A stretch of DNA of 64,000 nt, from assembly GCA_036245805.1 (NCBI GenBank), contig BTRK01000001.1, forward strand, positions 2,666,001-2,730,000, in the 5' to 3' direction. Both the position numbers and the translations under genes were made by a program. The notes under the pieces are model-generated. The model was not told the origin of the DNA, ran no database searches, and saw nothing but the letters and a program-made list of their open reading frames with translations. Source of the stretch: Pristionchus mayeri (lineage: Eukaryota > Nematoda > Chromadorea > Rhabditida > Neodiplogasteridae). Of this stretch, positions 35,428 through 47,700 are shown one piece after another. Within the stretch, counting starts at the first letter, position 1, and every line of letters starts with the position of its first letter.

Positions 35428-36766
35428 CTGTGAAGTAGAAATATCGGGGGGGGGGGGGGTGACAACTGGTAAAACGACAACTGGTAAACTCGTCGTCGTT
35501 CGCTTGCAATTTGGTGCAGCGACTTGGGAGTTGTTTCATTGTAATCAGTATGCGATCCCATATATGTACATGTATTAGTTTTGTTACCAGGCGATCATGA
35601 GTTTCAACGTATAGGTCATGGAAATGCACATTCCATGAACCCCGGGTCGTTGATTTGGAGTAAAACTCATGATCGCTTTTTAGCAAGACTTACATAGGCA
35701 AATGTAGGGGAGCACATACTGATTACAATGCAACAACTGCAAGTGAACGGCGACGAGTTTACCAGTTGTCGTTTTACCAGTTGTCACACCCTCCCCCCCC
35801 CCCCCCGAAATATCAGGTTGGTGCATAAGTTTTTTCCAATTTCAACTTGCGAATCTTTTCACGTATTCCAGTCTTTGGATCTAATATATTTTCATTTTGA
35901 TTCTCATATATTATGAGTGCATGGATACTCTCTTAAGCGCACTTTAGTACAGACCTATTGAGATCGCCTTGTGGCCATAGTGCGAGGTCAAAGTAGTCTC
36001 GACTACGAATTTCGGTATGAGTTTAACAGGTTAGAGCTCTAAAGTGAGTAGTGATCAGGTGAAATCATCAACACTATCGTGAAGTGCGATGAACGTACAT
36101 CACGAATATACATGTTTGGCGCAAATGACCTGCTCACAATAGGAGCTAATTTCACTGTTTGGTTCATTTAATCGTGACCAAAATTTACTTCCCTGCACCG
36201 TGCTTCAGTTCGCATTACCTTATCGAAACCAAACCATCTCAGCATAAAGTTACTCCCATGAGGAGTTTAAAATTGCGTTATTGTGGACATTCATTACTGC
36301 AACCAAAATCTGCAGTCAACAACATTTGTATGACGAAATTTGCACATCGAAATCAATGTATTTCACAGCTTCCTGATTAGATGATAGATAGAGGTCCCTC
36401 GTTTTTGTGTTCGTTAGCATCAGCTACCCTTGAACTATCACTGAATATCTTCCCATAGTGGCGGCATTCCTGTGCATTGAGAAAATGGACTCTAAAAATA
36501 ATCTACAAAAGTCAAAATTTTGATCGGATAGTACAATAATCGAATTTTGGAAAAAATCTATTTTTTTGAAAAGGGGATGTCGAGATGTCTCAAATTTCAC
36601 CAATAGTAAAGTAGCCCAATAGTGCAAGATTAAAGCGCCCCTATAAACAAGCCAGTCTCTTTAGCACATAAGGCAAGAAAAATTAGACATCACGTGGAAG
36701 TTCTTTCCAGCTTGTATGATTATTCACTCCCTAATTCTGTGATTAATTAGGCTAGCAAAGATTTCA
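35428..36766. other. Non-coding stretch, mostly mobile DNA
   Basis: Holds the poly-G-ended element (35446-35806) and, directly after it, a mariner-like terminus (TATCAGGTTGGTGCATAAGT, from 35811) whose partner end was not found. No gene recognised to the start of the satellite. Confidence 0.5.
35446..35806. mobile_element. 361-bp palindromic element with poly-G/poly-C ends
   Basis: Starts with a run of about 14 G, then TGACAACTGGTAAAACGACA; ends with the inverted copy and a C run. GAAATATC is duplicated exactly at 35438-35445 and 35807-35814. A second inverted repeat (GCGATCATGAGTTT) lies inside. The 8-bp duplication suggests hAT or Mutator type; the homopolymer ends are unusual. Confidence 0.78.
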
Positions 36767-39290
36767 ACCTATTATTTAAATTAATTATCGAACTGATATT
36801 GCACATAATTTCGCTGAACGAACTGTTATGATTCGACTTTTTGTAAATTTTAACGAAAAACACCATTTCTTCGACGACCTCGTCGCTGACGTCGTCTCCT
36901 AAGCATTCAAGAGGACTGTACCATGGCCAATGGTAATTATCGAACTGATATCGCACAGAATCTCGCTGAACGAACTCATACGATTCGACTTTTTGTGAAA
37001 TTTAACTAAATACTCCATTTCTTCGTCGACCTCGTCCTGACGTCGTCTCCTAAGCAGTCAAGGGGACTGTACCAAGGCCAATGGTAATTGTCGAACTGAT
37101 ATTGCACATAATTTCGCTGAACGAACTGATATGATTCGACTTTTTGTTAATTTTAACGAAAAACTCCATTTCTTCGACGACCTCGTCGCTGACGTCGTCT
37201 CCTAAGCATTCAAGAGGACTATACCACGGCCAATGGTAATTATCGAACTGATATTGCACATAATCTCGCTGAACGAACTCATATGATTCGACTTTTTGTA
37301 AATTTTAACGAAAAACTCCATTTCTTCGACGACCTCGTCGCTGACGTCGTCTCCTAAGCATTCAAGAGGACTATACCAAGGCCAATGGTAATTATCGAAC
37401 TGATATTGCACATAATCTCGCTGAACGAACTCATATGATTCGACTTTTTGTGAATTTTCACGAAAAACTCCATTTCTTCGACGACCTCGTCGCTGACGTC
37501 GTCTCCTAAGCATGCAAGGGGACTGTACCATGGCCAATGGTAATTATCGAACTGATATCGCACAGAATCTCGCTGAACGAACTCATACGATTCGACTTTT
37601 TGTGAAATTTAACTAAATACTCCATTTCTTCGTCGACCTCGTCGCTGACGTCCTCTCCTAAGCATTCAAAGGGACTGTACCAAGGCCAATGGTAATTATC
37701 GAACTGATATTGCACAGAATCTCGCTGAACGAACTCATACGATTCGACTTTTTGTGAAATTTAACTAAATACTCCATTTCTTCGTCGACCTCGTCGCTGA
37801 CGTCGTCTCCTAAGCATTCAAGAGGACTGTACCAAGGCCAATGGTAATTATCGAACTGATATTGCACAGAATCTCGCTGAACGAACTCATACGATTCGAC
37901 TTTTTGTGAAATTTAACTAAATACTCCATTTCTTCGTCGACCTCGTCGCTGACGTCGTCTCCTAAGCATTCAAGAGGACTGTACCAAGGCCAATGGTAAT
38001 TATCGAACTGATATTGCACATAATCTCGCTGAACGAACTCATATGATTCGACTTTTTGTGAATTTTCACGAAAAACTCCATTTCTTCGACGACCTCGTCG
38101 CTGACGTCGTCTCCTAAGCATGCAAGGGGACTGTACCATGGCCAATGGTAATTATCTAACTGATATCGCACAGAATCTCGCTGAACGAACTCATACGATT
38201 CGAATTTTGTGAAATTTAACTAAATACTCCATTTCTTCGTCGACCTCGTCCTGACGTCGTCTCCTAAGCAGTCAAGGGGACTGTACCAAGGCCAATGGTA
38301 ATTGTCGAACTGATATTGCACATAATTTCGCTGAACGAACTGATATGATTCGACTTTTTGTTAATTTTAACGAAAAACTCCATTTCTTCGTCGACCTCGT
38401 CGCTGACGTCCTCTCCTAAGCATTCAAAGGGACTGTACCAAGGCCAATGGTAATTATCGAACTGATATTGCACAGAATCTCGCTGAACGAACTCATACGA
38501 TTCGACTTTTTGTGAAATTTAACTAAATACTCCATTTCTTCGTCGACCTCGTCCTGACGTCGTCTCCTCCTATGCAGTCAAGGGGACTGTACCAAGGCCA
38601 ATGGTAATTGTCGAACTGATATTGCACGTAATTTCGCTGAACGAACTGATATGATTCGACTTTTTGTAAATTTTAACGAAAAACTCCATTTCTTCGTCGA
38701 CCTCGTCGCTGACGTCCTCTCCTAAGCATTCAAGGGGACTGTACCAAGGCCAATGGTAATTATCGAACTGATATTGCACATAATCTCGCTGAACGAACTG
38801 ATATGATTCGATTTTTTGTGAAATTTAACTAAAAACTCCATTTCTTCGTCGACCTCGTCGCTGACGTCCTCTCCTAAGCATTCAAAGGGACTGTACCAAG
38901 GCCAATGGTAATTATCGAACTGATATTGCACATAATCTTGCTGAACGAACTGATATGATTCGATTTTTTGTGAAATTTAACTAAAAACTCCATTTCTTTG
39001 TCGACCTCGTCGCTGACGTCCTCTCCTAAGCATTCAAAGGAACTGTACCAAGGCCAATGGTAATTATCGAACTGATATTGCCCAGAATCTCGCTGAAAGA
39101 ACTGATATGATTCGATTTTTTGTGAAATTTAACTAAAAACTCCATTTCTTTGTCGACCTCGTCGCTGACGTCCTCTCCTAAGCATTCAAAGGAACTGTAC
39201 CAAGGCCAATGGTAATTATCGAACTGATATTGCACAGAATCTCGCTGAAAGAACTGATTTTGTTCGACTTTATATGAATTTTAACGAATG
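36767..39290. repeat. 152-bp satellite array, about 16.5 units
   Basis: The unit around GATATTGCACAGAATCTCGC, CTCCATTTCTTCGTCGACCT and GGACTGTACCAAGGCCAATG recurs 17 times at intervals of 150-153 bp. Variant marks recur at multiples of the unit: GATATCGCACAG at 36947, 37554 and 38162 (four units apart), and a 2-bp-shorter CCTCGTCCTGACG at about 37030, 38244 and 38547. A 69-codon minus-strand frame recurs in most units, but 152 is not a multiple of three, so frames cannot be joined and each ends in the next unit. It is therefore probably non-coding. Confidence 0.93.
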
Positions 39291-40234
39291 GCCTCTGAGG
39301 ATACGTTTTTCCTCTGAGGATACTGCTCTATTTCAACGAACACTTCTCGGATGCAATAATTACTCGTATTCTCATCTACAGTACCAAAAGATCTATATTT
39401 ATTTATTTATCGTACACCACGTAGGTGCTTCATCAGATACAGAAATGTGCTTGAATGAGTGGGGAGACCGAGAAAAGAGAAGAGAAGAAAGGAAAGGTAG
39501 GTTGGGGGAGGGGAGGGGTGGAGTATGGCAAGACAGGAGACGATCACTGCCGATTCGAATCGTACGAGAGAGAGTTTCGAGGGGAGGGGGCCTCGAGAGC
39601 GGGAGAGTGGTCGTTATCCAATATATGTATCTTTCATTTAGTTCTGCCGGGCCATCAAACCATCATCGTTGCCGGTGGTTATTCATCAGAGTAATGTGGC
39701 GTTACTTCTCAGGAAATGGAAGTGGACGTGAGAATTATTTGAATTCCCGCAATTTCGTAACTCCGTTCTCCGTGGAGCTAGAGACTTGAAAATTGGAATA
39801 TAGGGTTTTTTTACTCTTAGAATCTTATGTTCCAATTTTCAAGTATCTAGCTCCACGGAGAGCGGAGATACTCAATTGCGGGAATTCAAATAATTTTCAC
39901 TTCCACTTCCATTTCCTGAGAAGTAACGGGGCATAAAATCAGTTCGCTACAATTAGATCGATAGCCTGCGAACGCAAATCGTGCCCAATCATCAATTGCT
40001 GTCACATTTGCATCAGCGAAAGGATTATTTGCGCACGTGACTTTCGATTTTGCAAATTACTCAATAAAAGCCAATAGCAACTCTCCCCTCTTCTTCCCCA
40101 TTCATTCCCTCTCCCGTTCTCGATCGGGTCTTCTCCTCTTCTCTCGTAGCCCCGTCCCTCGTCTCTTCCCCTTCTACTCGATCAAGTGAGTGTTCAACTT
40201 TTCCCATAATCTTTGATCTCACTCCGCATGCAGG
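39291..40234. other. Intergenic with purine-rich tract and palindrome
   Basis: 39455-39600 is a G/A-rich tract. A palindromic repeat occupies about 39699-39929. The remainder, up to the start codon at 40235, should hold the promoter of the next gene. No TATA box seen. Confidence 0.5.
39699..39929. repeat. Palindromic repeat, GAATTCCCGC family
   Basis: Arms GTTACTTCTCAGGAAATGGA and GAATTCCCGCAATTTCGTAA are mirrored at the right end, with AGCTCCACGGAG nearer the centre. Related to 27681-27872. Probably a MITE; target duplication unclear. Confidence 0.7.
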
Positions 40235-40730
40235 ATGGAGCCTCCAAATCTTCACGATCCCGCCACATTCAGAAGCGCGCTTTCGGCTGCGGAACATCTC
40301 TTCCAATTCATAGTGGGTTTCGTTTCATTTATCTAAAAATGCGTCAGTCTTCGATTTATCTACAGTAACCTTATTCTTTTCAGCGACAGGGACTTCCCCC
40401 TCCTCCCTCGGTCTCGACCTCGGCCCCGAGCAACCCGGCGCGGCACGAGGTTCGTGCGAAATGTTAGAAACGATGTGCAAATTGCGAGTCTCTCTAGCAA
40501 AGCGAATTGAAGAACTCATTATTTATCGATTGGATTTGCCCTATAGAAGATGATGTGGCAAACCTTTTTTGCAGCACGTCGATAAGCCGACCACGTCCGC
40601 ATCCGCCGAGCCCGCCGACCCCAAGACCGCCGACCCCGAGCCTTTGCCTTTCCGACCCCGAGCCTTTCTGACCCGGTGGCCAAGCCTACGCGAGCAGCAA
40701 AGAAGACCCCTCGTGACCTACCTACCGTAA
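40235..40730 (+). CDS. Short proline-rich protein, 99 aa, unknown
   Basis: Three exons in phase: 40235-40312, 40384-40449, 40575-40730. The N-terminus (MEPPNLHDPATFRSALSAAE, then HLFQFIRQGL) reads as an amphipathic helix; a Pro/Ser/Ala-rich linker (PPPPSVSTSAPSNPARHE) and an Asp/Pro-rich segment (SAEPADPKTADPEPLPFRPR) follow. No signal peptide or membrane segment. The start follows CATGCAG, which could be a trans-splice site. All three exon ends fall in phase 0 and the coding part is GC-rich against its flanks, which supports a real gene. No family recognised. Confidence 0.5.
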
Positions 40731-41778
40731 CCCCGAACCTCTGACGTCCCATACCCTCAATACTGGCCTCGCTGATAAATGATGATTATTGATTCGATCA
40801 TTTTGCGTCTGATCGCAGTGAGCCGGGCGAGGGAGGGGAGAGGACTGAAAGTGAGGGTAGGGAAACGTGACTGAGAGAACAACAGGTTGATTTTTGAATT
40901 CCATTTCGTCTGATCTCTTCAACCCCTCTTTGCTTCTCCATTCCTGCTTGTGTACCGTTGCATTCAAGAGGCGACACTCGCTCTATTGATGCAATATGCG
41001 GATGCTTGACTACGTGAATGAGAGAACTCATACTTTATCTGCGGATGCCTCTCTCGGGTCGACCATCCCCCGAGAGAGGAGAGACTAAGACTCGCTAGGT
41101 CAGTGTGACAGCCGTGACCTAGAACGCTCTCTCCCTGCGGAGAGAGAGATTGATAGGGAACGGAAAGATGGGTAAACACGATAGGTCCAAGACCAGGGTG
41201 CAACGGCACGCCATATTTACCTATCTTTCCTCTGTATTTTTAAAATTCATTTTCGATTGCTATTATTTGGTTAATGTTTAATTTCTTCTTATACGAAAAA
41301 ATACCGGCAGTTTTCCCAGTCCAATCTCCTCTATGGAAACTCAGATTCGATCTGTCGTGCAGGTGGTTTTTTTACTCGCTGCAAAAGGAGGGAGAAGAGC
41401 AATCGTTGACCATATATCGCCATTCAACGCGCCCCTGATTAGCCCGAGCCTTACGATATCCGGACCACACCGGATATGCTCACTATGAGATTCCAATTGT
41501 ACTCCGCTTTCTCAACAATTGATTCAGTAAGCCCAATTCGTGAAAGTAATCTTTATCATACACATACACTGTTGAGCATACAAACACAAAGTCAATAGCA
41601 GCGGGCAAGAGGAGAGATCTAACCGAGTCGAGCCTATCTGATGATTAGTGTACTGAGTAATTACTGAGAATGAAGTGCGTCAGCAAGTAATGGCGGAACC
41701 TGGTCAATTTACAGGGTAAATGAGTAAGAATGGAAAAATAATGAAGTGCGTCAGCGACTGTTGACGTATTTAGGGCGT
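40731..41778. other. Intergenic, convergent 3' ends
   Basis: Between the proline-rich gene (+) and the hemicentin stop (-). Contains short inverted repeats such as CTCTCTCGGG/CCCCGAGAGAG near 41050-41085 and CTAGGTCA/TGACCTAG near 41095-41122. No gene seen. Confidence 0.5.
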
Positions 41779-44700
41779 CTAGAAGGGATGGTCGCCGACT
41801 TGGATGTAGAGGAGGAAGTGGGTGTCGGGGGCGTGCGCGGCCGCGGACTTGGCGCGCACTCGGAGCGTCGCTTCGGAGCCAGAATCAAGAGGATTGGCGA
41901 GAAGCACGAGTGCACGTCCCTCTGGAAATCAGATCGATTTCAGGAAATACTGACGTCATAACAGTATGATACCTCGCAACCTTCATACTAAACACGATCG
42001 ACTGGTCGATAGAGTGAGGAAAATCAACTACGAAGTGGAAATCGGATATATTTCAGAAAATATCTAATCATAACAATACTATTACACGCAAAACTAAGCG
42101 CTACTGAAAGAATTAAAGTAGTGGCTAATGGCTACAGAATATAATGGGATGAAACGCACTGTCGGCCTTGAGGGCGAACGCGCCGTCTCGCGTGTGTCTG
42201 TAGTCCTCCGGATGATCCTCCTTGGCGAGTTTGAAGTCCTGCGAAGAGATCAAAGATCAGTATTTGTATGCAATTGTATTCGACAAAGTATCGGGTAAAT
42301 ATGCTCAAATGTTTGCACTGTACGATGTTTGCAGTTATACAGCAAGAAAGAGCAAATATCAAGGCTAAGCACTCACCGTGTCATTCAGCACCTTTCCGTC
42401 ATGATCGTAAGCGGTGAGCCGGGCGATTGCATGACCAGACTGAAATGTACTGTATTATTATTATTGCCTTTGTAAAGTTGTTTAGCCGCTCTATTGTTTA
42501 GCCGATGCTTCGATTTTAGTTAAATCTATAATATCGTTTTGGATGACTGTATCTAATGTATAACCTTCACTATTCGTTAATTGTATCCCATCAACTAGCG
42601 ATTAATATATTATTATTCTTACCTCGACATCGTTGGGGAGACTGAGCAGACTGAGCTGCACCTTCGGCAAGTCGCAATCCTCGCACGTGGGCACGCAGTG
42701 AACACTGAATACGAACTAATGATGCTAAAACGGCACGCACTCTCCTCGTGTCACACGCTCTCACGCCGGTCAGACATAGCGAGAGAGTGTGTGAAACGAG
42801 GAGAGCGCGTGGCGTTTTGGCATCACTAATACGAACCAATTTTATTTACTTTCTCTAACCATAGGTGTTACCTCTCCAAGTCGCAGCTCTATACAACCAT
42901 TTTGAGTCCTTGTACCACCCCTCTCATTCTTAGAGAGAACCAGTTTTAAATGCAATGAAAACACTCGTAATATTCATTTCAAAATGATCATTTTCGTCTT
43001 TCCACAATCATCACTTTCATCTCTACCAATCATTATGAATGTGCTGCTTTATACATTACGTGAGCATTTCCTGGACGGCTTTGCATATATGCTTGAGATA
43101 TTCTCAATACAGTTCAATAAACGCGTCTTCTTCTATTAATTTCACTCTGTCTATGAAGAGACTATTTGCTTTGCTACGCTAAATTTCGTAAATGCAGCTC
43201 GAATGCTCACCCGTCATCATCCAGCGCGTACTCCTCCGGGCAGGGATCTTCAATGCACTTGTAGTTGCCCAGTTGATTGAAGCAGAGCTCCTCCTCATAG
43301 CACGGCGACTCGGCGCACTCGTCGATATCTGTACAGCAACATTTTTTTCGAAACGCTATATTTGTGTCGAAAGTCATGTTGTGTTTCCATTACAGATTAA
43401 CATATAGATGCCCAACTAAGAAATAAATGAGAAAAATGAGCCCCTTGGGTCTTTGATCTCTCCCTCCCATGGTTTCACAAAACATAAGATGTATTGCTAT
43501 CCGCCCTAGTTTGGCCAACCCTACCAAGGAAAGTTCAAAGATCATAATTCAGAGTATAACTATCGACGATTACGTATCAGAGTTAAAAGGCAAACGATGA
43601 ACTACCAGATTCCACTCACCCTTGCACTCTCCGTCCTCCTCGGTGTATCCCTCGGGACAGATGCACTCGTAGCCGCCCTTCGTATTCTCGCACTGGTACT
43701 GGCACGGCGCGTCCAGCGAACACTCGTCGATGTCTGAAAGTTTACTAATATCAACAATTATAATTTATTTCCGAGATTTACATAAATTACAGGAGCGCTC
43801 GCTTAATCATGTTGGGAAAGTAATGCGAGAAAGTTAAGAAAGGTTGCGATGTGGATTCATTCCCCCTTCGAATCTGGGGCAGCACTACTATAACATTGTC
43901 TATGCACGCCGATCAATCGTGCCTGGACTGTGCTCATTAGTGTCCGATAATTGGGCATTCATCTGTTCATTGTCAATACTCTCTTGTCATTCGACCCTTC
44001 TGGAGAATATGTGAAAAAGAAGAGGCGGAGAGCTTACCAAGACACTGTCCATTCTTGAGGTAGTATCCCTCCGGGCACTGCTTCTTCTTCTGTCGTCGAG
44101 GACCACGGGGCACAGTCTTCACTCGAGGTGCGCCTGAACATGCAGTAGATCTCTCTTCCATCTCCGTTCATGAAGAAAAACTTCAATTAGTCGGTTGCGG
44201 CGCACTGCGAGAGCTCTTAAAACGGTCAACAAATTTCTAAAATTAGTTTGATCTGAGATATCCATGGAATGGAAAGTATTTGTTGACATCTGTAATATCC
44301 GAGTATCTCACGTTTGCAGGTTCCATTGGTGGGCGGGCGTCCATTCGGGCAGAGGCAGGTGAACGACCCGAGGGTGTTGTGGCACGAGAGACCGCGACCG
44401 CAAGTCGAGGGATTCAGACACTCGTCGACGTCTGAAGTGAAGAATACGGTAGTCATTCGGTATTGTCATGATTAGAGTGTTTAATAAAGTAGGGCTAAGT
44501 TAGTAAGTAAGGCTCCACGTGCTTCATATTCTTTTCTGAGAGCTAATAAAACTAATCGTGGTAACTTTCCCTGATTCTAACCTGGCGGAAAATCATTTGA
44601 ATTGAACATAAACGAACCATCACAGAAGCCTTCGTCGTTGAGCTGGAAGCCGACGGCGCACGCTTCTTTGCACTCGAAGGAGCCTGAGGGAAATACCAAT

Positions 44701-47700
44701 TCATCGAAATTATACATCCACATCTCAATAGAGATACACATACTGTAATTATTATGCATTATTTTATAAAGTAATAGTAACTAGTGATGGTAAATCGGCG
44801 AGTGCTCTCATCCATTACATGCACTCCCGCTCTATCTGACTGGCGAGAAAAAACACGAAATGAGAAGGCCGATTTGGCAAAAACTAGTACTGACCATCCG
44901 TGCGTTTGCTTTTCGATTGTGTTTGTGTTTCCGTGTGTTTGTTTGAGTAACCCAAACTCCAAAATTCGGGATTTCACAATTTCCAGTACCAGCCACTATT
45001 CTTGAGCAAACGAACTCATAAACGAACCCTCGGTGTTCATGCACTGCTCTCCCTCTCCGCAATCGTGCGATCCGACCGCGCACTCATCGATATCCCCGCA
45101 ACTGCCGTCCAGTCGCACTCGGAAGCCCTCCTCACAGGTACTGGAGAGTGTAAAGGTAAAGACAAGCCAAGCAAGATATTCTCTATTTTACTGGGTGAAT
45201 TGAGATACGGTTTTTTTCTCATTAAGATGCTGTGAAGTTGGATAAGGAGCGTTTTTGTAGGAATAAAGAAAAACATGAAAAATTATTCTTGAACTCTACC
45301 TAATACACTCGTAGGATCCTTCGAGGTTCTCACAAGTAGAATCCTCATTGCATGGGGACTCATCGATTGTGCACTCGTCGATGTCTGCAATTTGCTTATT
45401 TACATGATAAAAGTAAATGTGTCCCGTATCAGACACGCATGTCCTGATACGGGAGTACCCTGCAACGATAAGCCAGTTCAGGCATTTTCATGAACAATTG
45501 TAAAATGCAATAAATATCATTGCCAACGACCATTTTTACTGGTGTAATATCTGTTTTTTTATATTTATAATATTATTTGAAATTATCAAAAATACGTACC
45601 TTCACATCGGCCCTTCTTGTTCCTCTTGTATCCCTCAGGGCACTTCTTCACTTTGCGAGCCTTGCCTCCACCCAGGGGCGAGGCCTTGACGTTGAGCGAC
45701 TGGAAGAGTATTTATTCTAATTTTTATATATTTCATTGCATAATAAAACCTAGGAGAATTCGAAGCACAAAATTCCGGTCTGGTGCATTTGATTGGGTTT
45801 TTTTGGCGAACATTATGTAAGTAACTGACAGTTCCTGGGGGGATCAGCGGCTTGCCGTCGTTCTTTTTCGGAGAGTAGCGCGTGGTCTCGTCAATACTGC
45901 AAATACTTATATTTGCTTATATCTAGAAGTTCAGATCCCATTTTCAAGTAAGGCATTCAAGATTTCCAACAAATGTAAACGATCCACTATATTTTATTAT
46001 GGAGCGGATAAATAGATAAACACATAATATGCATATCCAGTAGTGATGCCAAATCGGCGCGCACTCTACTCGTTTCACACGCTCTCTCGCCGGTCAGACA
46101 GAGCGAGAGAGCGTGTGAATCGAGGAGAGCGCGCGCCGGTTTGGTATCACTAATATCAAGCTTACTTGACGCCGATGCTGTAGTTGTCGAACTTCATCTT
46201 GCCCGTGCCTCGGCCATGAATGACGCCCGGCTCGGGTTCAGTGAGATCCAGGGAGGAATCGTGGATGCGCGCCTTGTCCTGAATGGACAAACAAACAATT
46301 GAAATCTATAAAGAAGGGTTAGAAATTCGGTGTTCTTCGCTTTCTCGATCGAGTGCTAAGTTTGTTCGGCAAATGAAAAGACAATTGAATTACGATCGGC
46401 AAGACAAGTTGAAGAAAAACACAGACTGATGAAGTACAATGCAGGAATCGTGGTGCAGTTTTTGCTTGTTCAAAGATCACTCACGGGACTGGTTTGCTTC
46501 GGCAGCTTGCCGTCGATCTTCGTCTTTACGCGAATGTAGCCATTCTTATCACGCACCGCCTTCTGACCGACCGAGACTTGTTCGCCTTAATTTTAATTAA
46601 TTTCGAAATTCTTAATTGTAATCGAATATGAAAACGGTATTGTCTTTCACTAATGTACAAATTTTGAAGAGCATTTCCAATATTTCACGCAGTCAAGGTT
46701 ACGAACCAGTTTCGAATCGGTAGTTGGCCACTCTGTCATAGGTCTCGACGTCGTCTTCGAGGCCTGCCGTCTGAATGGACGAAGTGGCGAAGGACTTGGA
46801 GATATCCGCTGAAAAATAATGTAGATATAATGGGTGAAAAGTCATATGCAAACAATATCATTGTGAACGAAAATCAGGGAAAATCCTCTGATTTCGTTTC
46901 TATTTGTTCAGTGATATTTGTTAGGTGTTTTTGGTGATTTCGCTTAAAAATGCCTACCATGAGGGTCCAATTTGTCCACTTTAATGTCGATCTCGTGCCC
47001 ATCCTCGAAGGGAGGCAAGGTCACTCGAAGAGCCTGAAAGGATAAACAGATGAATTATATTTTCTATTATAAGTCTCTGTTCTCGAACTTTATATGGTTT
47101 TTACATGAAGGGACAAAATCTTCATAATTGTCCTCTGTTAGCTGCTATGAAAAATGTTACAAAAGTGAATGCATAAGTGAATTTGTAGTTTAAAAAGATA
47201 CCCAGCAAGCAATAACTCAATTCGAATATCTCACCCCGCTCCTCTCCCTTCCTTCGTAGCCCTCCAGTACACTGACGTCAGCTCCGTTGTCCTCCTCGAC
47301 TATCAGCTCGACATCATCGAAGGTCGAACCGAGCAGAGTCTCTGCTCTGAAATTATATTTTTTCATATTTTTTTCATATTAATAAATAGTATTTATTAAT
47401 AGTATTTTTAATAATATTTTCATAATAATTTATATTAATAAATATACTTTAATATGTTTCTGAAGTCGACGATTCTGAAGTTTGCCCGGAATTGTGCAGA
47501 AGAGCCGATTTTTTATCAAGAACCAGCTCACCTGCACACGTATTTGCCTGCATCCGACTCGTCCACGTTGGTGATCACTAGCGAGTTGTTCGCCTGTTCA
47601 TTATTTTATTATTTTTTAATTAATAATAATATTTTAATTAATTAATCCCTCACCAGCACTTGGAAATTCGCGTCTTGCTCCACGCGCATGCCGTCTTTGA

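Noticed and set aside
35811..36420. Complete mariner element starting at TATCAGGTTGG
   Set aside because: Only one terminus is visible; no inverted partner or transposase was found downstream.
36747..39235. Series of 69-aa minus-strand frames across the satellite as a repetitive protein gene
   Set aside because: The 152-bp period shifts frame each unit, each frame ends in the next unit, and no splice sites link them.
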